From Candidatus Anoxychlamydiales bacterium (GTDB lineage: Bacteria > Chlamydiota > Chlamydiia > Chlamydiales > SM23-39), in contig JAAKFI010000005.1 in NCBI GenBank assembly GCA_011065125.1, forward strand, positions 1 to 57,580: DNA of 57,580 nt. Reading direction: 5' to 3'. The position numbers were made by a program, and so were the translations under genes. Positions 15,681 through 25,348 of the stretch are shown here, piece after piece. The notes beneath the pieces were generated by a model. The model had not been told where the DNA came from. It worked only from the letters and a program-made list of their open reading frames with translations, and did not search any database. The first letter of the stretch is position 1, and each line of letters opens with the position of its first letter.

Positions 15681-15700
15681 TATGGTATAATTAAACCATA
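15681..15700 (+). promoter_or_regulatory. Extended -10 promoter within a dyad, upstream of the 15748 gene
   Basis: TGGTATAAT at 15683-15691 is a perfect extended -10. It lies inside an inverted repeat with TATGGT (15681-15686) and ACCATA (15695-15700) as arms, so a dimeric repressor could cover the -10. The distance to the preferred ATG at 15748 is 56 bases. Confidence 0.45.
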
Positions 15701-15747
15701 TATATAATATGATTTTAATACTAATAAGTAAAAATAAAGGTAAAATT

Positions 15748-16257
15748 ATGACATGCATAAAATTGTCCGGTAAAAATAAACTAGATACTGAAGTAATTAA
15801 ACAAGTTGAAGATGATGCTATTTTGCAAAATATTTTAAAGAAAACAGATCAAGAAATTAAAGCATTTATGAAGAAATTTCTTCGTGACATGGATACTTTG
15901 AAAACAGCTTCTAAGGATGAAAAAACATCTCCATCTTTCAAAGATAGAAGCATAGCAGATTACACAAATATACTTATGAATTTAGAATTAAGTATTGAAA
16001 AAGCTAAAACCTGTTCTACAATGTATGACGAACACCTAACAAATTTTGATCGTTTTTGGTATGATCTAGGATCGAAGGCTAATGATTTAAAAAATGCACT
16101 ATATAAATTAGAAACATTGCGAAGACAATTAAATTCTACTCCAACATCATCTCAAAAATCAGGGGCTAGCTCTCCATCAACAGGATTAGATAAAACTAAC
16201 TCAAGAGCCGAAGCAGCTCCTTCTGCTATACCGCCATTACCTTTAATGCCTAAATAA
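15748..16257 (+). CDS. Hypothetical protein, coiled-coil with Ser/Pro-rich tail
   Basis: I recognise no family. The frame is open from 15709, but the ATG at 15748 has AAAGG at eight bases and gives MTCIKLSGKNKLD with 169 residues, so I prefer it. Residues about 15-125 are charged and helical, with heptad-like spacing typical of coiled coils. The last 40 residues are rich in Ser, Thr, Pro and Ala (SSQKSGASSPSTGLDK; PSAIPPLPLMPK). There is no signal peptide or membrane segment. It is a single gene between two operons with its own promoter. The composition resembles secreted effectors or their chaperone partners in chlamydiae, but that is only an inference. Confidence 0.65.
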   Translation: MTCIKLSGKNKLDTEVIKQVEDDAILQNILKKTDQEIKAFMKKFLRDMDTLKTASKDEKTSPSFKDRSIADYTNILMNLELSIEKAKTCSTMYDEHLTNFDRFWYDLGSKANDLKNALYKLETLRRQLNSTPTSSQKSGASSPSTGLDKTNSRAEAAPSAIPPLPLMPK

Positions 16258-16268
16258 TAACTGAAAAT

Positions 16269-18032
16269 TTAAGAGTTATCATTTGCTTTGTATACTATAG
16301 CTTTTTGAGGATCTAAATAAACCTGTTCCTCATCTTGAAGTATTTCAAAAGCATTTTTAGCTCTTATAATTATTGGTATTTTCTTTTGTGCAGCAAAGTT
16401 TAATAAAATATTTTCTGAATAGGTATCAATTTTAGAGTTTTGTAAAATGATTCCTTTTACATTTTTTAAAAGCAAAAGATTTGAATCCAAGCATTTTCTT
16501 AAAACTACAATTTTATCTTTAATATCTTTTTCATTAATGCTATCCAAACTAATTATTTTATGAATCTTAGCATTTATTAATGACCCCATTCCTTTATAAG
16601 CTCTAACTAATATATTCCCAATACTTTCTACAACCATTAAATTAGTTAAATTACTTTTTTCAAAGGGAAAGGAAGATATTAATACGATTAAATCACCAAA
16701 AGATATCAAATTATTATTTATTGCATAATGGCTCATTATTTTAAAAGCTTCTCGTTCATTATTCCAATTTTCAAAAAATATAGGAATTATGCCCCAATAA
16801 AAAGCTAATTGATTGTATCTTTTAATACTATTCGTTAAAACGATAACTGGTATCTTAGGTCTAAATCTAGTAATTAATCTAGCAGTAAATCCTGTTTTAC
16901 TAATTGCAAATATAGCAGAAGCAGAGCAAGAATACGCTGTTTTTACAGTAGCTATTGAAACAGCTGTTGCGATATCTTCATACTCTGTATGAGATAATTT
17001 ATAAAAAAAGTTTTTATAATCAAAATCGATTTCCGTTTGATGTATTATTTTTTTCATTTGAGTAACTGTTTCTATTGGATATTTTCCAATAGCAGTCTCT
17101 CCTGATAACATAACGCAAGCTGCGCTATCATATATAGCATTTGCAACATCTGATACTTCAGCTCTTGTAGGTCTTGGATTATTAATCATAGATTCTAGCA
17201 TTTGAGTTGCAATAACAACAGGTTTACAAGCTTCATAACATTTTAAGATCATAACTTTTTGTAACTTTGGAACTAAACTAAGATCAACTTCTACTCCAAG
17301 ATCCCCTCTTGCTACCATTATTCCATCTGCAGCATCCGCTATTTCTTCGAAATTATCAACACCCTCTGAACTTTCTATTTTAGCAATTACTAAAACATCA
17401 TTTACTTTTTCTTCTTTTAAAATATCTCTAATTTGCTTTATATGATCTGCTGATCTAATAAAAGATGCGGCTATTATATCTATATCATTTTTACAACCAA
17501 ATTTTAAATCTAAAATATCTTGGTCAGTTACTGCTGGAAGAGGAAGTTTTGCATTTGGAAGATTTATTCCTTTTTTATTTTTTAAAACTCCTGGATTCTC
17601 TATTTTAACAGTTGCATAATCTTTTGTAACTTCTACAACAGAGCTTGTAATATACCCATCATCAAATAAAACTTTTTGATTTGGTTTTAAAATATCGATT
17701 ACATCACATGGAAAGACTGGAATTTCATCATCTTTTTTAGCTTCTTTTCTTACAAGTTTTACTATTTGATCAGTTTTTAGATCAATTTCGTTATTTTTTA
17801 AAATTCCGACTCTAATCTCAGGACCTTTTGTATCTAAAAGAATAGAAAGTGGTCTTTTTAAAATTTTTCGAGCTTCTTTAATATTATTGATCGTTATTAA
17901 ATGCTCTTCATGAGTACCATGACTAAAATTTATTCTAGCTACATCCATCCCAGCTTTAGCAAGCTTTAAAATCATTTCTACAGAAGAAGTGTTGGGACCA
18001 AGTGTACAAATTATTTTAGTTCTAGTGTGCAT
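16269..18032 (-). CDS. pyk: Pyruvate kinase with C-terminal PEP-utiliser-like domain
   Basis: A 587-residue enzyme converting phosphoenolpyruvate and ADP to pyruvate and ATP. The core (residues about 1-470) shows RTKIICTLGPNTSS, RINFSHGTHEEH, LLDTKGPEIRVG, the catalytic Lys in VIAKIESSEGVDN, the metal site GIMVARGDLGVE, ATQMLESM and CVMLSGETAIGKYP. About 110 further residues follow and end QVYLDPQKAIVYKA, resembling the swivelling PEP-utiliser domain added to Bacillus-type pyruvate kinases but without its usual TSHAA histidine motif. The neighbour uvrA is divergent; adjacency of pyk and uvrA is a chlamydial feature. A -35/-10 pair for pyk (TTGTTA, 17 bases, TATTAT) can be read in the shared upstream region. 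Confidence 0.95.
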   Translation of the reverse strand: MHTRTKIICTLGPNTSSVEMILKLAKAGMDVARINFSHGTHEEHLITINNIKEARKILKRPLSILLDTKGPEIRVGILKNNEIDLKTDQIVKLVRKEAKKDDEIPVFPCDVIDILKPNQKVLFDDGYITSSVVEVTKDYATVKIENPGVLKNKKGINLPNAKLPLPAVTDQDILDLKFGCKNDIDIIAASFIRSADHIKQIRDILKEEKVNDVLVIAKIESSEGVDNFEEIADAADGIMVARGDLGVEVDLSLVPKLQKVMILKCYEACKPVVIATQMLESMINNPRPTRAEVSDVANAIYDSAACVMLSGETAIGKYPIETVTQMKKIIHQTEIDFDYKNFFYKLSHTEYEDIATAVSIATVKTAYSCSASAIFAISKTGFTARLITRFRPKIPVIVLTNSIKRYNQLAFYWGIIPIFFENWNNEREAFKIMSHYAINNNLISFGDLIVLISSFPFEKSNLTNLMVVESIGNILVRAYKGMGSLINAKIHKIISLDSINEKDIKDKIVVLRKCLDSNLLLLKNVKGIILQNSKIDTYSENILLNFAAQKKIPIIIRAKNAFEILQDEEQVYLDPQKAIVYKANDNS

Positions 18033-18047
18033 TTACAGCCTTTTAAT

Positions 18048-18076
18048 TTGAGTTTTAGCAAAATATTATATATAAT
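18048..18076 (+). promoter_or_regulatory. Sigma-70-type promoter for uvrA
   Basis: TTGAGT at 18048-18053 and TATAAT at 18071-18076 are spaced by exactly 17 bases, 35 bases before the uvrA start codon, in the divergent pyk-uvrA spacer. Confidence 0.6.
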
Positions 18077-18111
18077 ATAATATTAGCTTCTAATTAACAA
18101 TTAAAAGAAAA

Positions 18112-21100
18112 GTGAATAATCGTCAAATAGTTTTAAAAAAAGTAAGTGTTCATAACCTAAAAGAAACGGATCTTATTTTAGAGCCTTTTGAACTTATAGT
18201 ATTTACAGGAGTATCCGGATCTGGTAAATCTTCTATGGCCTTTGATACAATTTTTGTAGAAGGACAAAGAAGATATATTGAATCTTTACCTAATGCATCT
18301 AAAAGACTTTTAAAAGAGATGCAAAAACCTACTTTCAAATCTATTACAGGACTTTCTCCAACTATTGCAATAGAACAAAAGACTGTTTCTAAAACACCTA
18401 GATCAACAGTTGGAACAATTACTGGAATTTATGATTTTTTAAGAGTTTTATATTCAAAAATAGCAACTGCCTACTGTCCTATTTCGAATGAAAAAATACT
18501 ATCCCAAAGCAATGATCAAATTATTTTTAATATCTTAAATATTTTTTTTAATAAAAAATTAATAATAATCTCTCCTTACATTCAAAATAAAAAATCTTCT
18601 TTTAAAGAAGAGATAACAGATCTTCAAAAAAAAGGTTTTTCTAGATTTAGAATTGATAATACAATTTATTTAGCTGAAGATATAAAAGAAATAGACCCTT
18701 CTAAAACTCATTCTTTAGATGTTGTAATTGATAGAATTAATTATACTAAAGAAAATACATCTAGATTAAAAGAAGCTGTTTTTCTAGCACTTGATCTATC
18801 TAAAGGATCTGTAGTAATTTTAGATAGTAACACAGACAAAGAAAAATATTATTCTACATATGGCTATTCTAAAAAGTCTAACATTTCATATCCCCAACTT
18901 ACTCCCCAAGATTTTTCATTTAATCATCCTCTAGGAATGTGTGAAAAATGCCAAGGTCTTGGTGATGTTTATGAATTTGATATGGATAAAATAATAGATG
19001 AAAATTTATCAATAGCTGAAGATTGCTGCAAAATAGCTCCTCATTACAACACTGTTAGATATAAAAATATTTATGATAATTTAGGCAGAATTTATAAGTT
19101 TAAAACAACAACGCCTTGGAAAGAGCTAAGCAAAAAAGACCAAAATATTTTTTTGTATGGTTCTGATAAAAAATGGATAAAAATGAAATTTTCTCATCCT
19201 AGAAAAAAAATGAAATGGGATGAATTTATTTCATTTAAAGGAGTTATTCATGAAGCTCATAAAAGATTAGATATTGCAAAAAGTGAGCATTACAGAAATG
19301 AGATGCGATCATATATGTCTCATATGATCTGTCATAAATGCGAAGGATCTAAGATAAAACCTTATCCATCTAATGCAAAAATCGATGATAAAAAGATTTT
19401 TGAAATAACGAAACTAACAACTCAAGAAGCATATGACTTTTTTAAAACCTTAAAACTATCAAAAGAAGATAGTTTGATCGCAAAAGATTTGATTTCAGAA
19501 ATTTTAAAAAAATTAAATTTTTTAAAAAATGTAGGCCTACATTATTTAACACTTGAAAGATCCTCTCCTAGTTTATCTGGAGGAGAATCTCAAAGAGTAA
19601 GATTAGCATCTCAAATTGGCTGTTCTTTATCTGGCGCTACATATATTTTAGATGAGCCTTCTATTGGTCTTCATCCAAAAGATCATAAAAAATTAATAGA
19701 TACTTTAATTGAGCTTAAAAATCTTAAAAATACAGTAATAGTAGTTGAGCATGATAGAGATACTATAGAAGCTGCTGATACTATTGTAGACTTTGGTAAG
19801 TATGCAGGAAAATTAGGTGGAGAAATTATTGCTAAAGGATCTATTGAAGATATTATGAATTCAAAAGACTCTATAACCGGTCAATATTTTGCAAATAAGT
19901 TAAATATTAATTTTTTTAAAAATAGAAAAAACATAAAAAAAGTAATAACTTTAAAAAAAACATCTTTAAATAATTTAAAAAATATTGATTTAAAATTATA
20001 TTTAGAAAATTTTATATGTGTAACAGGTGTATCTGGATCTGGTAAATCCTCTCTTATATCCGATACGCTATATCCAGCAATTTTCAATAAATTAAATAAA
20101 TCCAATCATAAATGCGGGAAATTTGAAAAAATTAATGGAATAGAAAACATTGAAAAAATTATTTTTGTAGATCAATCTCCAATTGGTAGAACAATACGAT
20201 CAAATCCTGCAACTTACATAAAACTTTTCGATGATATAAGAATTTTTTATTCCTCTTTAAAAATATCTATGTCCAAAGGACTTACCCCCTCTTTTTTTAG
20301 TTTTAATGTTAAAGAAGGCTCATGTCCCTACTGCAAAGGTCTTGGCGAAATAAAAGTGGATATGGATTTTTTGGAAGATGTATCTTCAACATGTGAACAA
20401 TGCTCTGGCAAAAGATTTGATCAAGATGTTTTATCAGTGCTTTATAAAGATAAAAATATCTACGACATTTTACAAATGGATGTTGATGAAGCTTGTTTAT
20501 TTTTTGATAAAATCCCAAATATCAAAAAAAAGTTAGAGCTATTGAAAAAAGTAGGACTTGGTTATTTGCCAATTGGTCAAAGCTCTACTACACTCTCCGG
20601 TGGAGAAGCGCAAAGAATAAAACTAGCAAAAGAACTTGTAAAACCATCTCTTGGAAAAACGTTATATATTTTAGATGAACCAACAACTGGACTTCATTTT
20701 TATGATATAGAAAAGCTTTTATCGATATTGCAAGAGCTTGTAGATAAAAAGAATACTGTTTTAGTAATAGAACATAATATGGATTTTGTAAAAAATGCAG
20801 ATTATGTAATAGAGCTTGGCCCTAAAGCCGGCAACGATGGTGGGGAAATAATAAATGAAAATTTTTTAAATGACTTTTTAAAAAAACAAACTTCGACTTC
20901 ATTGTATATCAATGAATCCTTAAAAAAGAAAAAATATAAAAAAACAAAAGTTTCATCTAAATCTAACTACCCAAAAGAAATAATAATAGAAAATGCACAT
21001 TCAAATAATTTAAAAAATTTGAATTTAAAAATTCCCCATGAAAAAATAACAGTATTTACCGGACCTTCTGGATCCGGTAAAACAACTATTTGTTTTGATA

Positions 21101-23739
21101 CTATATATGCTGAAGCTCAAATCAGATATTTAGAAGCTCTTCCTGCATATACAAGACAGTTTTTAAAACAACTACCAAGAGCTAAAGTTGATAAGATAGA
21201 GAATCTCTTTCCCTGTATAGCATTAGAGCAAAAAGGACATTTACTCTCACCTAGATCAACTGTTGGAACTATTACAGAAATATATGATCACTTAAGAATT
21301 TTATATACTCATCTAGCTAAAGCGTACTCTCCTACAACACAAAATGAAATTAAATCTATTACAAAAGAGTTTATTTTAGAAAAACTATTAAAATTAAAAG
21401 AAAATGAAAAGATAATTATTTTAGCTCCAATATCTTTATTATCTAATGAAACTTTTGATACTTTCAAGCAAAGATACCTTCAAATGGGTTATTTAAGAAT
21501 TAGAATAAATAATAAATACTTTGAACTTGATGAAGAAATCGAATTTGATAAAAATTTCAAAAATAAAATTTATCTAGTAGTAGATAGATTAAAAATATCT
21601 AAAAAATTAAAAGATAGAATATATGATGCACTTACTTTAGCTGATAAAATTTCAAATGGAATAATAACAGTTGAATATCAAAATAAAGATCTATTTTTTA
21701 ATTTAGCATTTGCAGACCCTATAACTGGTGAATCTTTTGCTAAAATCACACCACAGAGTTTTTCATTTAACTCTGAAAAAGGGATGTGTTTAGATTGTCA
21801 AGGAATTGGGTATTTATATGGGTTTAATATCTTAGATGATCCAATGTTTTTAGATTATTCTATTATTGATATATGTTTCATGTTTTTAAATGATGATGCA
21901 ATTGATTTAATATTTGATTTTTTTAAAAGTCTAAAAATAAATCCTCAAGTAAATTTAAAAAAACTAAAAAAAGAAGATTTAAACTTTTTTTTAAATGGAA
22001 ATGACAAAACATTTACATTTAAAAAAACTACCTTTAAGTGGAAAGGATTAAATAACACATTAGCTAAGCTTGCAAAACACTCAAATAAAAATATAAAAGA
22101 AATATTATCTATTCACATGGATAAAAAAACATGTTCAACATGTAATGGAAATAGATTAAATCCATTTTCCTTAAATATTAAAATTGATAATTTATCAATT
22201 ATCGATTTTTGCTCTCTTTCTATTGATAAGGCTTACTTATTTATTAAAAAAATTAAATTAGAAAAAGATAAAGAAAAAATACTTAAAGACACCCTAAAAG
22301 AAATTATTAACAACTTAGAATTTTTAAAAGAAATCGGCCTTGATTATTTATCTCTTGATAGATCAGCACCAACACTTTCAAATGAAGAAATGCAAAGAAT
22401 AAAACTTGCAAAACAATTAGGATCAAAATTAACTTCATGCATATATATTTTAGATGAGCCGACAATTGGTCTTCATCCTCATAATAGTTTTCTTTTAATA
22501 AACGCTCTAAAAAAACTAAAAGATCTAAAAAATACTCTTATAATAGTAGAACATGATCCTATGGTAATAAATATAGCAGATTATATTTATGATATTGGAC
22601 CTTTTGCAGGAAATAGAGGTGGAAAAATAGTGTCTCAAGGAAATCTTGAAAAAATAAAAAAAGATCCTAATTCTATTACAGGAAAATACCTTTCTAAAAA
22701 AGAAAAAATAGATCTACCTAAAAAAAGAAGAGATACATCTAAAAAACTTTTAAAAATAAAAAATGCTAAATTACATAATTTAAAAAACATCAATGTAGAT
22801 ATTCCAATTGAAGCCTTTGTATGCATTTCTGGAGTTTCAGGCTCTGGAAAATCCACTTTAATGCATGACATATTAAAAAAAGCAGCAATTACCTCTATTA
22901 AACAAAATAAAGATGAAATTATCTTTGACTTTGCAAAAGTCAAAGGCCTTAAAAACTTTAATGATGTAATTATTTTAGATCAATCACCTATTGGACAAAC
23001 TTCTAGATCAGATGTTTCTACATATTCAAATGCTATGCCATTTATTAGAGAGCATTTTGCTTCTTTAAAACTTGCAAAAATAAAAGGGTTAAAACCAAGA
23101 CATTTTTCAACAAATCACATCTCAGGAATGTGCAGAACTTGCTGGGGACTTGGTTATAAAATAATAAATCTTCAGTATCTCCCTTCTGTTAAAACAAAAT
23201 GTTCAACATGTAATGGAAAAAGGTTAAACTCATTATCTTTAGAAGTTAAATATAAAGATAAAAATATAGCAGATATTTTTGATATGAGCGTTGATGAAGC
23301 AATCATATTTTTTGATGTTGTTCCAAAAGTTATAAAAAAATTAAATACACTAAAAGAAGTAGGCTTATCTTACTTAAAGCTGGGACAAGATTTAAACTCT
23401 CTATCTGGAGGAGAGGCCCAAAGAATAAGACTTGCAAAAGAGCTTTCTAGAAGATCTAATAAAAATATGCTTTATCTATTTGATGAACCTACAACTGGAC
23501 TACATTTTGATGATATAAAAAACCTACTTAAAATCTTTCATAGATTAGTAGATAAAAAAAATACACTGATCATTGTAGAGCATAATTTAGATATTTTAAA
23601 AAACGCAGATTACATAATTGATTTAGGACCAGATGCTGCAGAAAATGGTGGAGAAATTGTAGCTGTAGGATCTCCAGAAGAGATAATAAATAATAGAAAT
23701 TCCCACAGCGCTAAATATCTAAAAGAATATATGTTGTAA
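18112..23739 (+). CDS. uvrA: UvrA, tandem-duplicated (four ATPase domains)
   Basis: A 1875-residue chain made of two complete UvrA units (residues about 1-950 and 955-1875). UvrA scans DNA for lesions and loads UvrB in nucleotide excision repair. Walker A motifs sit near residues 34 (GVSGSGKSS), 639, 984 (GPSGSGKTT) and 1574. ABC signatures are LSGGESQR, LSGGEAQR, LSNEEMQR and LSGGEAQR, so the third domain has a damaged signature (near residue 1422). The Cys pair that normally opens the first zinc module is missing in both units; the second modules keep both pairs (CPYC with CEQC; CRTC with CSTC). The fused dimer is characteristic of Chlamydiae. The start is GTG with a weak ribosome site. Confidence 0.97.
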   Translation: MNNRQIVLKKVSVHNLKETDLILEPFELIVFTGVSGSGKSSMAFDTIFVEGQRRYIESLPNASKRLLKEMQKPTFKSITGLSPTIAIEQKTVSKTPRSTVGTITGIYDFLRVLYSKIATAYCPISNEKILSQSNDQIIFNILNIFFNKKLIIISPYIQNKKSSFKEEITDLQKKGFSRFRIDNTIYLAEDIKEIDPSKTHSLDVVIDRINYTKENTSRLKEAVFLALDLSKGSVVILDSNTDKEKYYSTYGYSKKSNISYPQLTPQDFSFNHPLGMCEKCQGLGDVYEFDMDKIIDENLSIAEDCCKIAPHYNTVRYKNIYDNLGRIYKFKTTTPWKELSKKDQNIFLYGSDKKWIKMKFSHPRKKMKWDEFISFKGVIHEAHKRLDIAKSEHYRNEMRSYMSHMICHKCEGSKIKPYPSNAKIDDKKIFEITKLTTQEAYDFFKTLKLSKEDSLIAKDLISEILKKLNFLKNVGLHYLTLERSSPSLSGGESQRVRLASQIGCSLSGATYILDEPSIGLHPKDHKKLIDTLIELKNLKNTVIVVEHDRDTIEAADTIVDFGKYAGKLGGEIIAKGSIEDIMNSKDSITGQYFANKLNINFFKNRKNIKKVITLKKTSLNNLKNIDLKLYLENFICVTGVSGSGKSSLISDTLYPAIFNKLNKSNHKCGKFEKINGIENIEKIIFVDQSPIGRTIRSNPATYIKLFDDIRIFYSSLKISMSKGLTPSFFSFNVKEGSCPYCKGLGEIKVDMDFLEDVSSTCEQCSGKRFDQDVLSVLYKDKNIYDILQMDVDEACLFFDKIPNIKKKLELLKKVGLGYLPIGQSSTTLSGGEAQRIKLAKELVKPSLGKTLYILDEPTTGLHFYDIEKLLSILQELVDKKNTVLVIEHNMDFVKNADYVIELGPKAGNDGGEIINENFLNDFLKKQTSTSLYINESLKKKKYKKTKVSSKSNYPKEIIIENAHSNNLKNLNLKIPHEKITVFTGPSGSGKTTICFDTIYAEAQIRYLEALPAYTRQFLKQLPRAKVDKIENLFPCIALEQKGHLLSPRSTVGTITEIYDHLRILYTHLAKAYSPTTQNEIKSITKEFILEKLLKLKENEKIIILAPISLLSNETFDTFKQRYLQMGYLRIRINNKYFELDEEIEFDKNFKNKIYLVVDRLKISKKLKDRIYDALTLADKISNGIITVEYQNKDLFFNLAFADPITGESFAKITPQSFSFNSEKGMCLDCQGIGYLYGFNILDDPMFLDYSIIDICFMFLNDDAIDLIFDFFKSLKINPQVNLKKLKKEDLNFFLNGNDKTFTFKKTTFKWKGLNNTLAKLAKHSNKNIKEILSIHMDKKTCSTCNGNRLNPFSLNIKIDNLSIIDFCSLSIDKAYLFIKKIKLEKDKEKILKDTLKEIINNLEFLKEIGLDYLSLDRSAPTLSNEEMQRIKLAKQLGSKLTSCIYILDEPTIGLHPHNSFLLINALKKLKDLKNTLIIVEHDPMVINIADYIYDIGPFAGNRGGKIVSQGNLEKIKKDPNSITGKYLSKKEKIDLPKKRRDTSKKLLKIKNAKLHNLKNINVDIPIEAFVCISGVSGSGKSTLMHDILKKAAITSIKQNKDEIIFDFAKVKGLKNFNDVIILDQSPIGQTSRSDVSTYSNAMPFIREHFASLKLAKIKGLKPRHFSTNHISGMCRTCWGLGYKIINLQYLPSVKTKCSTCNGKRLNSLSLEVKYKDKNIADIFDMSVDEAIIFFDVVPKVIKKLNTLKEVGLSYLKLGQDLNSLSGGEAQRIRLAKELSRRSNKNMLYLFDEPTTGLHFDDIKNLLKIFHRLVDKKNTLIIVEHNLDILKNADYIIDLGPDAAENGGEIVAVGSPEEIINNRNSHSAKYLKEYML

Positions 23740-23748
23740 TGAAAATAT

Positions 23749-24084
23749 TTAAAGCCTTCCACTAATTAAACTTTCCATTCTTTTTCTACAAATTTCTATT
23801 TTTTGTTGAAGATTGCTATTTTTAAAAGTTTCATCACACTTTTGAAAAGTTGAATAGCTCTCATTTAAACATTGGTGGATTATTCTATATGTCTCTATAG
23901 AAGATGGATTATTTTGAGATAAAAAAACATCTAAATAATATCTTTGAATTTTATCACTTTCAGAACATACACCAATTAAAAAAAATCTATCTTCTCTAGT
24001 TAGTGCATTTATTTCTTCAAACACTTTGACCTCAGAAAAATCTTCAATCTGTTTTTGAAGACTAATATTACTAATAATACCCAT
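23749..24084 (-). CDS. Hypothetical protein
   Basis: I do not recognise this 111-residue protein. It is acidic and predicted helical, with charged segments such as VFEEINALTREDRFFLIG and KIQRYYLDVFLSQ, three cysteines towards the C-terminus, and no membrane segment or signal peptide. It lies alone on the minus strand, convergent with uvrA (nine bases between the stops) and divergent from the lipid kinase. AAGGA lies about five bases before the ATG. Codon use is like its neighbours, so it is probably expressed. No function is proposed. Confidence 0.6.
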   Translation of the reverse strand: MGIISNISLQKQIEDFSEVKVFEEINALTREDRFFLIGVCSESDKIQRYYLDVFLSQNNPSSIETYRIIHQCLNESYSTFQKCDETFKNSNLQQKIEICRKRMESLISGRL

Positions 24085-24228
24085 TTTTATATCCTTATTT
24101 TTAAATACAATTAAAATAAAAAAACTGAAATGATATATTAATACAATTAAGATTCAAGAATTAAAATTATTTTTAATACTAATTAAACCAATGTAAAAAA
24201 AATAATTTAAAAAATATAGAATTTTTAT

Positions 24229-25218
24229 ATGAAAAAACTATTATCTTTAATATTTGTTTTAACATTTTTTGTTATTTCTTTTAATATTGCAAATGAACAG
24301 GAAAACATAAAAAAAACTCCTATGCAAAATGTAAGTCCTTTGAAAAAAAAAGTTAGGTTTATCATAAATCCAAAGTCTGGAACTAAGAAAAAAAGAAGAG
24401 TTTTAGATTTGATTGATATTTATTTAGATAAGAATAAATTCGACTATGAGATTAAGTATACAACTGCTCCTAATCACGCTACTACATTAGCAAAAGAAGC
24501 TGCAAATCAAAATTACGATCTAGTGATTGCAATAGGCGGTGATGGCACTGTTAATGAAGCTTCTAAAGGACTAATAAATTCACCTTGCGCTCTTGGTATA
24601 ATACCAATGGGCTCTGGTAATGGATTTGCTAGAAATTTGAAGATTCCAATGAACACAAAAAAAGCAATAATTGCTTTAAATAATTCTTATACAAAAAGTA
24701 TTGACATAGTAAGTATTAACGATACTTATTTTTTAGGAATTGCAGGTATTGGCTTTGATGCTCATATAGCGCATAAATTTGCAAAAGCTAGAAAAAGAGG
24801 TTTTTTAAGTTATGCTAAAATTGTTTTAAACGAACTAAATAACTTCAAAGAAAAACCATTTGAAATGGTTATAGATGAAAAAAAAGTTATAAAAAAAGGT
24901 TTTTTGATTAGTTTTGCAAAAAGCTCACAATATGGAAATAATATAAAAATAGCCCCAAGCGCTAAAATAGATGATGGATATATATATTTAACAATTTTGA
25001 AAAAACCACCTTTTTATAAATTCTTAAATCTTTTTTTTAGGTTAACAAATAACTCTATTGATAAATCTAAATATTTAGAAACCATAAAATGCAAAAACAT
25101 TAAAATTGCAAATGAAAAAATAATTACTCATATAGATGGTGAGCCTATTTTATTTGAAAATGGAATAAATTTAAAAATATTACCCAATTCATTAAAAGTA
25201 TTAATTAATAAACTTTAA
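24229..25218 (+). CDS. Diacylglycerol/lipid kinase (YegS/DgkB family) with N-terminal signal-like segment
   Basis: A 329-residue protein. The DAGK catalytic domain begins at residue about 43 (RFIINPKSGTKKK), has the nucleotide motif IGGDGTVNEASKGL at about 102-115 and continues with GIIPMGSGNGFARNL; the C-terminal beta domain ends ITHIDGEPI. Such enzymes phosphorylate diacylglycerol or related lipids on the cytoplasmic face of the membrane. Residues 1-22 (MKKLLSLIFVLTFFVISFNI) form a signal-peptide-like hydrophobic stretch that typical family members lack; it may be a membrane anchor. If it were a cleaved signal, the enzyme would face the periplasm, where ATP is absent. It is a single-gene unit. 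Confidence 0.85.
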   Translation: MKKLLSLIFVLTFFVISFNIANEQENIKKTPMQNVSPLKKKVRFIINPKSGTKKKRRVLDLIDIYLDKNKFDYEIKYTTAPNHATTLAKEAANQNYDLVIAIGGDGTVNEASKGLINSPCALGIIPMGSGNGFARNLKIPMNTKKAIIALNNSYTKSIDIVSINDTYFLGIAGIGFDAHIAHKFAKARKRGFLSYAKIVLNELNNFKEKPFEMVIDEKKVIKKGFLISFAKSSQYGNNIKIAPSAKIDDGYIYLTILKKPPFYKFLNLFFRLTNNSIDKSKYLETIKCKNIKIANEKIITHIDGEPILFENGINLKILPNSLKVLINKL

Positions 25219-25348
25219 AATAAAAAAAAATGAATCGATTTTAAATCTCATCCTCCTTTAATAATTTTAATTTTAAAAATTTGATATTTTTTACATTATA
25301 TAAAATTTATAAAAATGATATAATTCTTTCAAAAAAACAATATTATTT

